From: Streptomyces sp. NRRL S-455
GTDB lineage: Bacteria; Actinomycetota; Actinomycetes; Streptomycetales; Streptomycetaceae
NCBI RefSeq assembly: GCF_000717875.1
Contig: NZ_JOCT01000027.1
Span: 111,768 to 175,767 of the forward strand
Direction: 5' to 3'
DNA: 64,000 nucleotides
Positions 35,207 through 43,745 of this stretch are shown here, piece by piece. Both the position numbers and the translations under genes were made by a program. A model generated the notes under the pieces. That model saw only the letters and a program-made list of their open reading frames with translations, made no database searches and was not told the DNA's origin. The stretch's first letter is position 1. Each line of letters starts with the position of its first letter.

Positions 35207-36586
35207 TTGAGTCACAAGCGAATTCCGAAGCGCAAGGCCGCGATAGCGGCGGGCAGCGTGGTGGCGCTCGGCGCGGCCGCGATCCTGCTCCCCAACGCCA
35301 ACGCGTCGCAGGACGGTTCGTCCGGCGACGCGGCGGCAGCGCCGAAGACCCTGAAGGCGGGCGACGCCTCGGATCTCGCCTCGCAGCTCTCCGGGCTCCT
35401 CGGTGAGGCGTTCGGCGGCTCCTACTACGACAGCGACAGCCAGCAGCTCGTCGTCAACGTCGTACCGGGCGACAACAACAATGTGATCGTGCAGGCGAAG
35501 GCGGCCGGCGCGAAGGTGCGCGAGGTCGAGAACAGCTGGTCGGAGCTCCAGGACGGGGCGTCGACGCTGAAGTCCGAGGCGACCATCGCGGGCACCTCGT
35601 GGTCCATCGACCCGCGCACCAACAAGCTCCTGGTGACCGCCGACAGCACCGTGACCGGTGCCAAGTGGGACAGACTGGAGAGCACCGTGCAGAGCCTCGG
35701 CTCCGGCATGGCCACCATCAAGAAGTCGGCGGGCACCTTCAAGCCGTTCGTCTCGGGCGGTGACGCCATCTTCGCGGGCGGCTCGCGCTGCTCCCTCGGC
35801 TTCAACGTCACGGCGGGCGACGGTTCGCCCGCGTTCCTGACGGCCGGTCACTGCACCCTCGGCGGCAACGAGTGGTCGGACACCCAGGGCGGTCAGCCGA
35901 TCGCCACCGTCGACCAGTCCACCTTCCCGGGCGACGGTGACTTCGCGCTCGTGAAGTACGACGACCCGGCGACCGAGGCGCCCAGCGAGGTCAACACCGG
36001 CAACCAGACCGTCCAGATCACCGAGGCTGCGGAGGCGACCGTCGGCCAGGAGGTCTTCCGGATGGGCAGCACCACCGGACTCTCCGACGGTCAGGTGCTC
36101 GGCCTCGACGCCACGGTGAACTACCCCGAGGGCACCGTCACGGGCCTCATCCAGACCAACGTCTGTGCCGAGCCCGGCGACAGCGGTGGCTCCCTGTTCA
36201 CCCAGGACGGTCTCGCGATCGGACTGACCTCGGGCGGCAGCGGTGACTGCACCGTCGGCGGCGAGACGTTCTTCCAGCCGGTCACCACGGCCCTGGAGGC
36301 GGTCGGCGCGACCCTCGGCGCCGGTGGCGGCGCGGGCGCCGGTGGCGGTGCCGGTGCCGGTGAAGAGGCCGGCGCTGGTGAGCAGGCCGGTGCCGGTGAA
36401 GAGGCCGGCGCTGGTGAGCAGGCCGGTGGCGAAGAGGCCGGTGCCGGCCAGGAAGCCGGTGCGGGCGAGCAGGCCGGTGAGGAAGCGGGCGCCGGAGCCG
36501 GTCAGGGCCAGGGCCAGGGCCAGGGTCAGGGCCAGGGCCAGGGTCAGGGCGTCGAGGACAACTCCGGCCTGACTGAGTCCCGCTGA
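35207..36586 (+). CDS. Secreted S1 (streptogrisin/alpha-lytic-like) serine protease with repeat tail
   Basis: A 459-residue preproprotease started by TTG, chosen because AGGAGGAGA lies 6 nt before it and the next residues (SHKRIPKRKAAIAAGSVVALG) form a good signal peptide. An alpha-lytic-type prodomain (about 45-190) precedes the chymotrypsin-fold domain with His215 (TAGHC), Asp245 (GDFALV) and Ser326 (GDSGGS). The C-terminal 80 residues are EAGAGEQ-type and GQ repeats, where related enzymes often carry a chitin-binding domain. It diverges from the bacteriocin-like operon. Confidence 0.92.
   Translation: MSHKRIPKRKAAIAAGSVVALGAAAILLPNANASQDGSSGDAAAAPKTLKAGDASDLASQLSGLLGEAFGGSYYDSDSQQLVVNVVPGDNNNVIVQAKAAGAKVREVENSWSELQDGASTLKSEATIAGTSWSIDPRTNKLLVTADSTVTGAKWDRLESTVQSLGSGMATIKKSAGTFKPFVSGGDAIFAGGSRCSLGFNVTAGDGSPAFLTAGHCTLGGNEWSDTQGGQPIATVDQSTFPGDGDFALVKYDDPATEAPSEVNTGNQTVQITEAAEATVGQEVFRMGSTTGLSDGQVLGLDATVNYPEGTVTGLIQTNVCAEPGDSGGSLFTQDGLAIGLTSGGSGDCTVGGETFFQPVTTALEAVGATLGAGGGAGAGGGAGAGEEAGAGEQAGAGEEAGAGEQAGGEEAGAGQEAGAGEQAGEEAGAGAGQGQGQGQGQGQGQGQGVEDNSGLTESR
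36319..36550 (+). repeat. Ala-Gly-Glu and Gly-Gln coding repeats in the S1 protease tail
   Basis: The DNA consists of about 36-bp in-frame units coding E-E/Q-A-G-A-G blocks (EEAGAGEQAGAG), then tandem CAGGGC/CAGGGT hexamers coding Gly-Gln. Such repeats are prone to length change and give an extended, acidic then polar tail outside the cell. Confidence 0.85.
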
Positions 36587-36616
36587 CCCCCGCACGTCGG
36601 CAGCCGGTCCGATGAC

Positions 36617-36658
36617 GCCGGCCCGGTTCCGCCCCCTTCCTGGCGGGACCGGGCCGGC
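36617..36658. terminator. Bidirectional terminator between S1 protease and SpoIIE phosphatase
   Basis: GCCGGCCCGGTTCCGCC and GGCGGGACCGGGCCGGC pair over 17 positions with one G-T wobble and an 8-nt loop, between convergent genes. Confidence 0.85.
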
Positions 36659-36667
36659 ACACCGGCG

Positions 36668-38815
36668 TTAGAGGGCCCTGAGCAGCAACAAGGCGATGTC
36701 GTCGAGCCGTTCCTCCCCGTCCCTGTGGTGCCGCTCCTGGTGGACGAGGCTGTCGGCCAGCTCGTCCAGCGGCCGGTCACCGGCATCCGTCAGCCGCCGG
36801 CCCAGGTCCGCGAGGGCCTCCTCGAAGTCCGTGCCGGGGGATTCGACCAGACCGTCCGTGTAGAGGACGAGGAGCGAGCCGGGCGTGAGGGCGACCTCCG
36901 TCGTCGGGTACACCGCCGAGGCGGTGACGCCCAGCAGCGGTCCGCCGGCCAGGTCGAGGACGCGCACCCGTCCGTCCGGCCGTCTCAGCAGCGGCGGCGG
37001 ATGACCGGCCCGCGACATCACGGCCCGGCCGTGTGCCGGGTCGAGGCGCAGATACAGGCAGCTTGCGAACAGGTCGGCTTCCAGGTCGAGCAGCAGCCGG
37101 TTGGTGCTGCGCATGACCTCCTCGGGTGCCTGACCCACCGCCGTGTACGCGCGCACCGCGGTGCGGACCTGTCCCATCAGCCCGGCCGCCGTGACGTTGT
37201 GACCCTGCACGTCCCCGATCACCGCCGCCGCCTTGCCCTGGGTGCCCACCAGGTCGTAGAAGTCGCCGCCGATGTCCATGCCCTGCGTGGCCGGCACATA
37301 GCGGGCGGCCGCCTCGATGCCGGGCAGCGACGGCAGGGAGTGCGGCAGCAGCGCCTCCTGCAGACCGTGCGCGAGCCGGTGCTTGGCGTCGTAGAGCAGT
37401 GCCCGCTCCAGCGCCTGGGCGATCAGCCCGGCCATACTGGTCATCACCACCCGCTCCTCCGTGGGGAAGTGGTGCGGTTCGGCGTAGGAGAGCACGCACG
37501 TCCCCACCGGCCGGCCCTGGGCGATCAGCGGCAGGTAGGCCCAGGCGGCGAACCCGTCGGGCGTCGCGAGCCGCGCGGGATAGAGACGCTCGAGCTCTTG
37601 CTGCGACTCGAAGAACGCGGGCACGCCCGTGCGCAGCACCTGCGTGCCGGGGGTGGACTCGGACAGCGGCATCCCGTCGAACCGTTCCACCACGTGCGCG
37701 TCCCGGTACCCGCGATGCCCGAGCACCCGCAGCCGGTTCGCCTGCGACCCCAGGACGACCAGGGCCTGGCTGCCCACGGCCGGAGCGATCTCGTCGGCGA
37801 CCAGCTGCACCACGTCCTGCACCCCCACCGCCTCGGTGAGCGCGCCGGCCAGGTCCAGGACCTGCGACATCGTGACCAGCCGGGACGGCTTCCCGTCGGG
37901 CGGCGGTGCGGCCGACCGGTTCATCTCCGACACGGCCCGGGACCTGGTGATCCGGACGCTGAGGCCCGTCGTGCTCGGATACAGCCGGAACGACAGCCAC
38001 TCGCCGGGCGGGCGCAGCGCCACGAACGAGGCGGTGTGCTGGCTCAGGAGCGCGGCCCGGTAACGGTCCTCGTACACCGGGTCGTTGAGCCACGGTACCG
38101 ACGCCCAGAGCTGGGTGCCGAGCAGCCGGCTGACGGGGACGTTCAGCAGCTCGGCCGCCGCCGCGTTGACGAAGCCGATCCGCCCGTGCAGATCCAGCGA
38201 GACCAGCCCGTACGGCAGCCGGCTCACCATCCGGGCCGCCTCGACCGTGCCCAGGGTGCCGGCCATCCCGCCCACCAGGGGCGCGGCGAGCAGATCGGTT
38301 TCGGGGTGCGGCGAGACACTGTGCTCGGCGGCCCGCTCCAGCCGCACCGCGAGCCGGCCGCAGGCCGCGATCAGATGCTCGCGTTCCCGGTCCGACAGCT
38401 CCGGCGGATGTGCGCCGGGCCACGTCACGAAGACCGCGCCGTACACGGTGGACTCGGTGGCGATCGGCACCGCGGCCAGTGCGAAGGGGTAGGGCAGCAC
38501 CACCGCGATCCGCGGATAGCGGCGGGCCATCTCCTCCTCGCCACCGACCCACACCAGCCGCCGCTCACGCGCCGCTTCGGAGACCGGGAGCGGCGCACTC
38601 AGCCCCACCCGCTCCCAGGGCGCCGCGAACGCCCGGGGCAGCCCCGCCATCACCGCCATCTCCAGCACCGGCTGGTCCGGCGACAGCAGGTACACCGCGC
38701 CCGAGTGGGCGTGCACCTCGTCCATCATCGAGGCCAGCGCGAGGGACAGCACGGGGCGGCCGACCGGCGTCCTGGCGGCTGCCGGCGCCTGCGCGGACGA
38801 CTGCCCGTCGGACAC
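36668..38815 (-). CDS. GAF/PAS-domain SpoIIE phosphatase
   Basis: A 715-residue cytoplasmic PP2C-type phosphatase with sensory domains: GAF (about 35-180), PAS (about 200-290), a second GAF (about 330-470) and SpoIIE (about 495-712), in which GGDFYDLVGT and GDVQGHN bear the metal-binding Asp residues and LVLYTDGLVE closes the fold. Unlike the other two SpoIIE proteins of the window it has no HATPase domain. The GTG at 38815 follows GAGGAGG by 8 nt. It probably dephosphorylates an anti-sigma antagonist. It diverges from amfR. Confidence 0.9.
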   Translation of the reverse strand: MSDGQSSAQAPAAARTPVGRPVLSLALASMMDEVHAHSGAVYLLSPDQPVLEMAVMAGLPRAFAAPWERVGLSAPLPVSEAARERRLVWVGGEEEMARRYPRIAVVLPYPFALAAVPIATESTVYGAVFVTWPGAHPPELSDREREHLIAACGRLAVRLERAAEHSVSPHPETDLLAAPLVGGMAGTLGTVEAARMVSRLPYGLVSLDLHGRIGFVNAAAAELLNVPVSRLLGTQLWASVPWLNDPVYEDRYRAALLSQHTASFVALRPPGEWLSFRLYPSTTGLSVRITRSRAVSEMNRSAAPPPDGKPSRLVTMSQVLDLAGALTEAVGVQDVVQLVADEIAPAVGSQALVVLGSQANRLRVLGHRGYRDAHVVERFDGMPLSESTPGTQVLRTGVPAFFESQQELERLYPARLATPDGFAAWAYLPLIAQGRPVGTCVLSYAEPHHFPTEERVVMTSMAGLIAQALERALLYDAKHRLAHGLQEALLPHSLPSLPGIEAAARYVPATQGMDIGGDFYDLVGTQGKAAAVIGDVQGHNVTAAGLMGQVRTAVRAYTAVGQAPEEVMRSTNRLLLDLEADLFASCLYLRLDPAHGRAVMSRAGHPPPLLRRPDGRVRVLDLAGGPLLGVTASAVYPTTEVALTPGSLLVLYTDGLVESPGTDFEEALADLGRRLTDAGDRPLDELADSLVHQERHHRDGEERLDDIALLLLRAL

Positions 38816-39141
38816 GCCGACCACCTCCTCGCACGGCCGCGCGACCTGGCCCAGGAACAAATCTCCCCCCTCGCGGCCCGTCGCGCACGGCGAGCGCCAC
38901 CGGAGACGGCTGCCGGTTACCGACGGTCACACTGTGCGGCCTCGTCGAAGGCGCCGACATACCCCCGACCCCGCCACTCATGCCGCCGAAGTAGAAGCGC
39001 GGGAAGGCGTATGGGCGCCATGCGTGCGCCCCCGCGCACCGCGATGGCCGGTTCTTCACGCCCACGCAGGGTCACGATCAAGAACAATGGGGAACGCGCT
39101 CAAGAGGACAACAGAACGTACGGCGAGCCGAGGGGGTGGCA
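38816..39141. other. Divergent intergenic region upstream of amfR
   Basis: About 326 bp between the phosphatase gene and amfR, without a supportable gene. It should contain the amfR promoter. In S. griseus the homologous gene is controlled by AdpA, but I could not find a clear match to its degenerate site by eye. The AT-richer stretch at about 39075-39120 is the most promoter-like part. Confidence 0.5.
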
Positions 39142-39750
39142 GTGATCCGGGTGCTTCTGGTGCACGACGAGTGTCTCGTGCGGTCGGTGCTGGCGGAGTG
39201 GCTGCGGGGGGAGTCCGATCTGGCGGTGCACGACACATCGTGGAGCGGAGCGCCGGGCATGGTGCGTTCTGTACGGCCGGACGTCTGCGCGGCGGACCTG
39301 GAGTGCGCTGACTCGTACGGCATCCCTCCGCTGGGCGAGCTGTGCCGCCCCGGCCCGGACCGGGTACCTCCGCGATTACTGGTGCTCGCCACCGCGAACC
39401 GGCCCGGTCTGCTGAAGCGGGCGGCGGAGGCGGGGGCGCTCGGCTACGTCGACAAGGAGGGTTCGCCGGAGAACCTGCTGGCCGGGATACGAGCGGTCGC
39501 CGAGGGGAAACGTTTCGTCAACGACTCTCTGGGCTTCGGGTTCCTCAAGGCGGCCGAGATGCCGCTGACCCGCAGAGAACTGAGCGTGTTATCCCTCGCG
39601 GCCGAGGGAGCCTCCATCGCGGAGATCGCCGGGAGCCTGCATCTGTCCCACGGGACCGTGCGCAACTACATGGCCGCCATCACCCGCAAGACCGGGGCCC
39701 GCAACCGTGTCGACGCGATCCGCATCTCGCAGGGCCAGGGCTGGCTCTGA
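39142..39750 (+). CDS. amfR: AmfR/RamR-type response regulator, activator of the amf operon
   Basis: A 202-residue LuxR/NarL-type regulator: receiver domain (about 1-115, ADLECADS near the phospho-acceptor site, Lys in YVDKEGSPENLL) and a C-terminal HTH (about 138-198, LTRRELSVLSLAAEGASIAEIAGSLHLSHGTVRNYM in outline). Its place next to amfTSBA identifies it as AmfR. It has two rare TTA Leu codons, at 39376-39378 and 39589-39591, so synthesis should require bldA tRNA. The GTG at 39142 fits GAGGGGG better than the GTG six bases earlier. Its 3' end overlaps amfA on the other strand by 162 bp. Confidence 0.9.
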   Translation: MIRVLLVHDECLVRSVLAEWLRGESDLAVHDTSWSGAPGMVRSVRPDVCAADLECADSYGIPPLGELCRPGPDRVPPRLLVLATANRPGLLKRAAEAGALGYVDKEGSPENLLAGIRAVAEGKRFVNDSLGFGFLKAAEMPLTRRELSVLSLAAEGASIAEIAGSLHLSHGTVRNYMAAITRKTGARNRVDAIRISQGQGWL

Positions 39751-41913
39751 CCGGCGTCGGCACGACGCGGGCGTCCAGTTCCCGACGAGGTCCCGGTACA
39801 GCGCCGAGGAACGCATCAGCTCCTGGTGGCCGCCGTACGCGGTGCTGGGGCCGTCCATGACCAGAACACGGCCGGCGCGGCGGGCGGAGCTGATGCGGTG
39901 GGCGACGACCACGAGGGTCCCGCCCGGCCGCGCGGCGAAGGCCCGCTCCGCGCGCTCCTCCGTCTCGGGGTCCAGGTGACAGGTCGCCTCGTCGAGCAGG
40001 GCGAGCGGGGCGTTCGACAGGTAGGCCCGGGTCAGCGCGACCAGCTGCCGCTCGCCGGCCGACAGTGCTGCCGGATCGACCCGCGCGCCGAGGCCGCCGA
40101 GCCGGTCGGCCAGCGGCGCGAGGCCGACCGTCTCGGCCGCGGCCAGCATCTCGTCCTCGGGGACCGGGTCCGGGCGCAGGTACGCGAGGTTCTCCGCCAG
40201 GGTCCCGCCGAAGACATAAGCCTCCTGTGGGATGAGCACGCGTGCGGCGACGGCCTCCGGCCCGGGCACGGCGTGTCCGCCCACCGTGATCGTGCCCCGG
40301 TCGGGCGCGAGCAGCCCGGCGACGAGGGCGGTGAGCGTGGACTTGCCGGCGCCGCTCGGGCCCACGACGGCCAGGTGCGAGCCCTGCGGGAGGCTGAGGC
40401 CGAGGTCCTGGACGACGGGGGTGCTGGCGGGACCGTAGGCGAAGGTGACGGAGGTGAGGGTGAGGGCGGGGGGCGTGCCGACGGCGGGCTCACCGCCCGG
40501 AGCTTCGGGGCGTGGTGGGGCGTTGCGAGGCCGGTCCAGGGCGGCCGACGGGCAGAGGCCGCCGTCCGGGTGGGTGGTGCCGGTGCGGTTCGTGTCGGTG
40601 GCGGTGGGGGAGAGCGGCCGGTTCGGGTGGGTGGTGTCGGTGCGGTTCGTGTCGGTGGCGGTGGGGGAGAGCGGCCTGTCCGGGTGGGTGGTGTCGGTGT
40701 GGGTGGTGTCGGCGTCGGCGGGGGTGAGCGGCCGGTTCGGGTGGGTGGTGTCGGTGTGGGTGGTGTCGGCGTCGGCGGGGGTGAGTGGCCTGTCCGGGCG
40801 GGTGGTGTCGGTGTGCGGCGTGTCGGCGTCGGCCGGGGAGAGCGGCCCGTCCGGGTGGGTGCTGTCGGCGTCGGCCAGGGTGAGCGCGTCGTCCCGGCGG
40901 AGCGTGTCCCCGTGGTTAGCGTCGGCCGCCGGGAGGGAGGCGGGCGCGCCCGGGCGGGCGGCATCTCCGGCGCCCGGGGCGGCGGCCGTCGGCGCCAGCC
41001 TGCGCAGGACCACCGTCAGGCGGGAGCCGCTGGTGCCCAGGCCGTGGATCAGGTTGCGCAGGGCCGGCAGGAGGGACTGGGTGACGTAGGCGAGGGCACC
41101 GACCAGGGCGCCCGTGGTGACGCCGCCGTGGGTCAGCAGCCAGGGGGCGGTGGCCAGCAGCAGCACGATCGGCACCTGCCCGCCGAGCGCAAGGGACGTC
41201 ACCCGCAGCACGCCCCAGTGGGCCAGGGCGCGTGCCGCACGCAACTCCGCCTCGACCCGTTCGCCGGTGCCGGCGGCGATGTGCGCCTCGGCGCCGGTCG
41301 CCGCGATGTCCCGCAGGCCCGGGCAGACGGCACCGAGCTGCCCGGCGAGGGCCTCGTCCGCGACGAGGAACGTCTCCTGCCGACGGGCGAGCGGCCGCAG
41401 CGTCGCCGCGAACAGCACCACCCCGGCGGCCAGGGGCGGCCCCACGACCAGCAGCAGCGGCGGGGCGAGCGTGAACAGCCCGGCGAGCGCGCCCGCGGCG
41501 GTGAACACGAAGGAGCGGGACACCATGACCAGGCCCGCGAAGGTGTCCCGCGCGATCTCCACCTGCTGGGTGAGCCCCGACAGGGAACCCGCGTCACCGG
41601 TACGCACCCCGCGGGAGACCACCCGCTCCACGAGCCGGTCCCGGAACGGTTCGACCAGTGCGGCGACGGCGGCGTACACCCGCGCGGTCCCGTAGGAGCC
41701 GATCAGGACACCGAGCCCCGTCACCGCCAGCCAGGCCAGTCCGGCATCCGCCCGCCCCCGCAGGAACCCGTCGTCCAGCGCGCGGGCGGGCCCGTACCCG
41801 AGGAGGAACGTCTGCCCGGTCTCGAGCACGGACCAGGCGGTGAGCCGCAGCAGGACCCGACGGCGCTCCAGCAGGAAGCGCAGGCCCCGGGCGGGAATAC
41901 CGGTGGCCCTCAT
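39589..41913 (-). CDS. amfA: AmfA-type ABC exporter subunit (ATPase/permease) of the AmfS peptide
   Basis: A 774-residue half-transporter: six-span membrane domain (about 15-320), a long linker, and an NBD (about 495-715) with GPSGAGKST, LSAGERQLVALTRA and ALLDEATCHLD, all intact. The linker holds five to six 19-residue repeats rich in Thr, Asp and Pro. After the NBD the frame runs on for about 59 residues, antisense to amfR, before a TAA stop. The ATG at 41913 overlaps the amfB stop (ATGA) and has GAGAGGAG upstream. With AmfB it would export the morphogenetic peptide. Confidence 0.88.
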   Translation of the reverse strand: MRATGIPARGLRFLLERRRVLLRLTAWSVLETGQTFLLGYGPARALDDGFLRGRADAGLAWLAVTGLGVLIGSYGTARVYAAVAALVEPFRDRLVERVVSRGVRTGDAGSLSGLTQQVEIARDTFAGLVMVSRSFVFTAAGALAGLFTLAPPLLLVVGPPLAAGVVLFAATLRPLARRQETFLVADEALAGQLGAVCPGLRDIAATGAEAHIAAGTGERVEAELRAARALAHWGVLRVTSLALGGQVPIVLLLATAPWLLTHGGVTTGALVGALAYVTQSLLPALRNLIHGLGTSGSRLTVVLRRLAPTAAAPGAGDAARPGAPASLPAADANHGDTLRRDDALTLADADSTHPDGPLSPADADTPHTDTTRPDRPLTPADADTTHTDTTHPNRPLTPADADTTHTDTTHPDRPLSPTATDTNRTDTTHPNRPLSPTATDTNRTGTTHPDGGLCPSAALDRPRNAPPRPEAPGGEPAVGTPPALTLTSVTFAYGPASTPVVQDLGLSLPQGSHLAVVGPSGAGKSTLTALVAGLLAPDRGTITVGGHAVPGPEAVAARVLIPQEAYVFGGTLAENLAYLRPDPVPEDEMLAAAETVGLAPLADRLGGLGARVDPAALSAGERQLVALTRAYLSNAPLALLDEATCHLDPETEERAERAFAARPGGTLVVVAHRISSARRAGRVLVMDGPSTAYGGHQELMRSSALYRDLVGNWTPASCRRRSEPALALRDADRVDTVAGPGLAGDGGHVVAHGPVGQMQAPGDLRDGGSLGREG
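40562..40890 (-). repeat. 57-bp in-frame minisatellite in the amfA linker
   Basis: The core CGGGTGGGTGGTG or a close variant recurs exactly every 57 bp at 40567, 40624, 40681, 40738, 40795 and 40852, giving five full units and a shorter sixth. Each unit codes 19 residues of the type P-L-(S/T)-P-x-x-x-D-T-x-x-T-D-T-T-H-P-(N/D)-R, and the period keeps the frame. It sits between the membrane and ATPase domains. Confidence 0.93.
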
Positions 41914-43661
41914 GCCGGCACACTCCTCTCGGCACCGGTTCCGGCGGAGTCCGTCCCCTCCCCGAACACCGCCCGGTACTCCGCGAACCGCCACAGCTCC
42001 GCGTGCCGCCCCACCGCCCGCACCCGCCCTCCGTCCAGCCAGGCCACCGCGTCGGCGCGGGCGGCCGCGGCGCTGCGGTGGGCGACCAGCAGCCGGGTGC
42101 GGTCCGGGCCGTCGCCGAGGAGGGCGTCGGTGATGTGGCGTTCTGTCACGGTGTCCAGGCTGGAGAGGGCGTCGTCGAGGATGAGCAGACGGCCGCCGTG
42201 CGCGAACGCCCGGGCAAGACCGAGCCGTTGGGACTCGCCGCCGGAGCGCGGGGCATCGGCGACGGCCGTGTCGTATCCGTCGGGGAGCCGGCGGACGAAG
42301 TCGTCCGCGAGGGCCCTGCGCGCCGCCTGGCGGATCCGGTCGGGGGAGGGGGCCGGCAGTCCGAGGCCGATCGCCTGCCCGACCGTGGCGCCCAGCAGAG
42401 CCGGGCGGGCGAAGGCGTAGCCGACGGCACGGCGCAGGTCGTCGTGCGGCAGCTCGCGCAGCGGCACCCCGTCGAGGAGCACCTCGCCCGCGTCGGGGTC
42501 GGACAGCCGCCCGGCGAGCGCGGCCAGCAGCGACTTGCCCGCGCCCGACCGGCCGACCACGGCCAGGGTGGTGCCGCCCGGTACGACGAGGTCCACTCCG
42601 TCGAGCACGGTGCGTCCGCCACGCCGCGCGGTCACACCGCGCAGTTCCAGCCGTCCGGGGCCGTCGGGCAGGCGGCGTGCGCCGAACGTGGTGGCGGGCT
42701 CGGCCTCGACCTCGCCGAGGCGGCGGGCCGCCGCCCGCGCCCGGGCCAGGCCGGCGAGGCGCCCGACCAGCACGCCGACGCCCGTCGCGAGCATCGCGTA
42801 CCGCGAGGCCGCGAGCACGTCGCCCACCGACAGGCGGTCCCGGGTGAGCAGCACCCCGGCCACGGCGACGACCCCGAGCTGCAGCAGCGGTGCCACGGCG
42901 ACCGCCTGTGCCGCGGCCCGCCCCTGTACCCGCCACATGCGGTGGCCGGCCTCGGACAGTCCGGGCAGGGGCCGCAGCACCCGGGCCGTCTCCCGGGCCT
43001 CCGTACCCGCCGCCCGGACGGTACGGACCCCCTCGACGGCCTCCGCCAGCGCCGCCGCGATCCGGCCCTGGGCCTGCTGGTAGCGCGTGGCGCTCTCCGT
43101 CGTGCCACGAGCGACGGCCCGCAGCAGAAGAGCCAGTACGGGGGCGCCGGCGACGAAGACGGCCGCGAGGCGCCAGTCGATCAGTCCGAGGGCGATCACA
43201 CCGCCGACGGGGCCGGCGAGGGCGGCGAGCAGCGCCGCGCGGGCAGCGGGAGTGGTTCCCGCCTCGGCGGCGTTGCCGACCAGGCGTGCGACGAGGTCTC
43301 CGGAGCCGAAACGGTCCGCGGCCCGGGGGCCGACGCCCAGGACGTGCCCGGTCAGCCGGCGGCGCAGCCACGCGGTGCTTCGGGCGTCGACGGTGCCGGT
43401 GAGCACGGTCTGGGCCGCGTCCAGCACGGCGAGCAGCAGCACGAGACCGGCGCAGTACAGCACCCAGCGGGTCGCGGGGGCGTGCGCCAGCAGCAGGTCG
43501 AGGGCCCGGCCCAGCGCGGCAGGCAGCAGCAGTCCGGCAACGGTCGCGGTGATGCTCACCAGACACAGCGCCACACAGCGGGCCCCGCTGTGCCGGGTGG
43601 CCGCACGCAGCAGCGTGCGCGCGTGTCCGGCCGCCGGGTCGTCGTCGGCACGCGTCGTCAT
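41910..43661 (-). CDS. amfB: AmfB-type ABC exporter subunit (ATPase/permease)
   Basis: A 583-residue half-transporter with a six-span membrane domain (about 25-310) and an NBD (about 345-575): Walker A GRSGAGKSL, signature RSGGESQRLGLARA and Walker B LLILDDALSSLD. The catalytic Glu after Walker B is Asp here, so this site is probably the weak one of an AmfA/AmfB heterodimer. ATG 43661 lies 85 bp after the amfS stop with a hairpin between, and the gene ends in a 4-bp overlap with amfA. Confidence 0.9.
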   Translation of the reverse strand: MTTRADDDPAAGHARTLLRAATRHSGARCVALCLVSITATVAGLLLPAALGRALDLLLAHAPATRWVLYCAGLVLLLAVLDAAQTVLTGTVDARSTAWLRRRLTGHVLGVGPRAADRFGSGDLVARLVGNAAEAGTTPAARAALLAALAGPVGGVIALGLIDWRLAAVFVAGAPVLALLLRAVARGTTESATRYQQAQGRIAAALAEAVEGVRTVRAAGTEARETARVLRPLPGLSEAGHRMWRVQGRAAAQAVAVAPLLQLGVVAVAGVLLTRDRLSVGDVLAASRYAMLATGVGVLVGRLAGLARARAAARRLGEVEAEPATTFGARRLPDGPGRLELRGVTARRGGRTVLDGVDLVVPGGTTLAVVGRSGAGKSLLAALAGRLSDPDAGEVLLDGVPLRELPHDDLRRAVGYAFARPALLGATVGQAIGLGLPAPSPDRIRQAARRALADDFVRRLPDGYDTAVADAPRSGGESQRLGLARAFAHGGRLLILDDALSSLDTVTERHITDALLGDGPDRTRLLVAHRSAAAARADAVAWLDGGRVRAVGRHAELWRFAEYRAVFGEGTDSAGTGAERSVPA

Positions 43662-43690
43662 ACGGGCCTTTCGTGAGACGGGACGGGCCC

Positions 43691-43725
43691 CGGGCGGCCC
43701 CTCCCCGAAGGGAGGGAACCGCCCG
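43691..43725 (-). terminator. Hairpin between amfS and amfB
   Basis: CGGGCGG/CCGCCCG outer and CCCTCCC/GGGAGGG inner arms make a long interrupted stem with a 4-nt loop, directly ahead of amfB. It would attenuate read-through so that amfT-amfS mRNA exceeds exporter mRNA. Confidence 0.7.
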
Positions 43726-43745
43726 GAACCCTGCCGCAGACGCGG

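Noticed and set aside
36725..39145. An 806-codon plus-strand frame opposite the SpoIIE phosphatase
   Set aside because: It shows no domain and is the antisense of clear PP2C and GAF motifs.
40562..40890. Possible CRISPR array
   Set aside because: The 57-bp units are contiguous tandem coding repeats with no unique spacers.
41914..43566. Extension of the amfA frame across amfB, giving a 1325-codon frame
   Set aside because: The part upstream of 41913 is low-complexity Arg/Pro sequence overlapping the clear AmfB ABC protein; amfA starts at the ATGA overlap.
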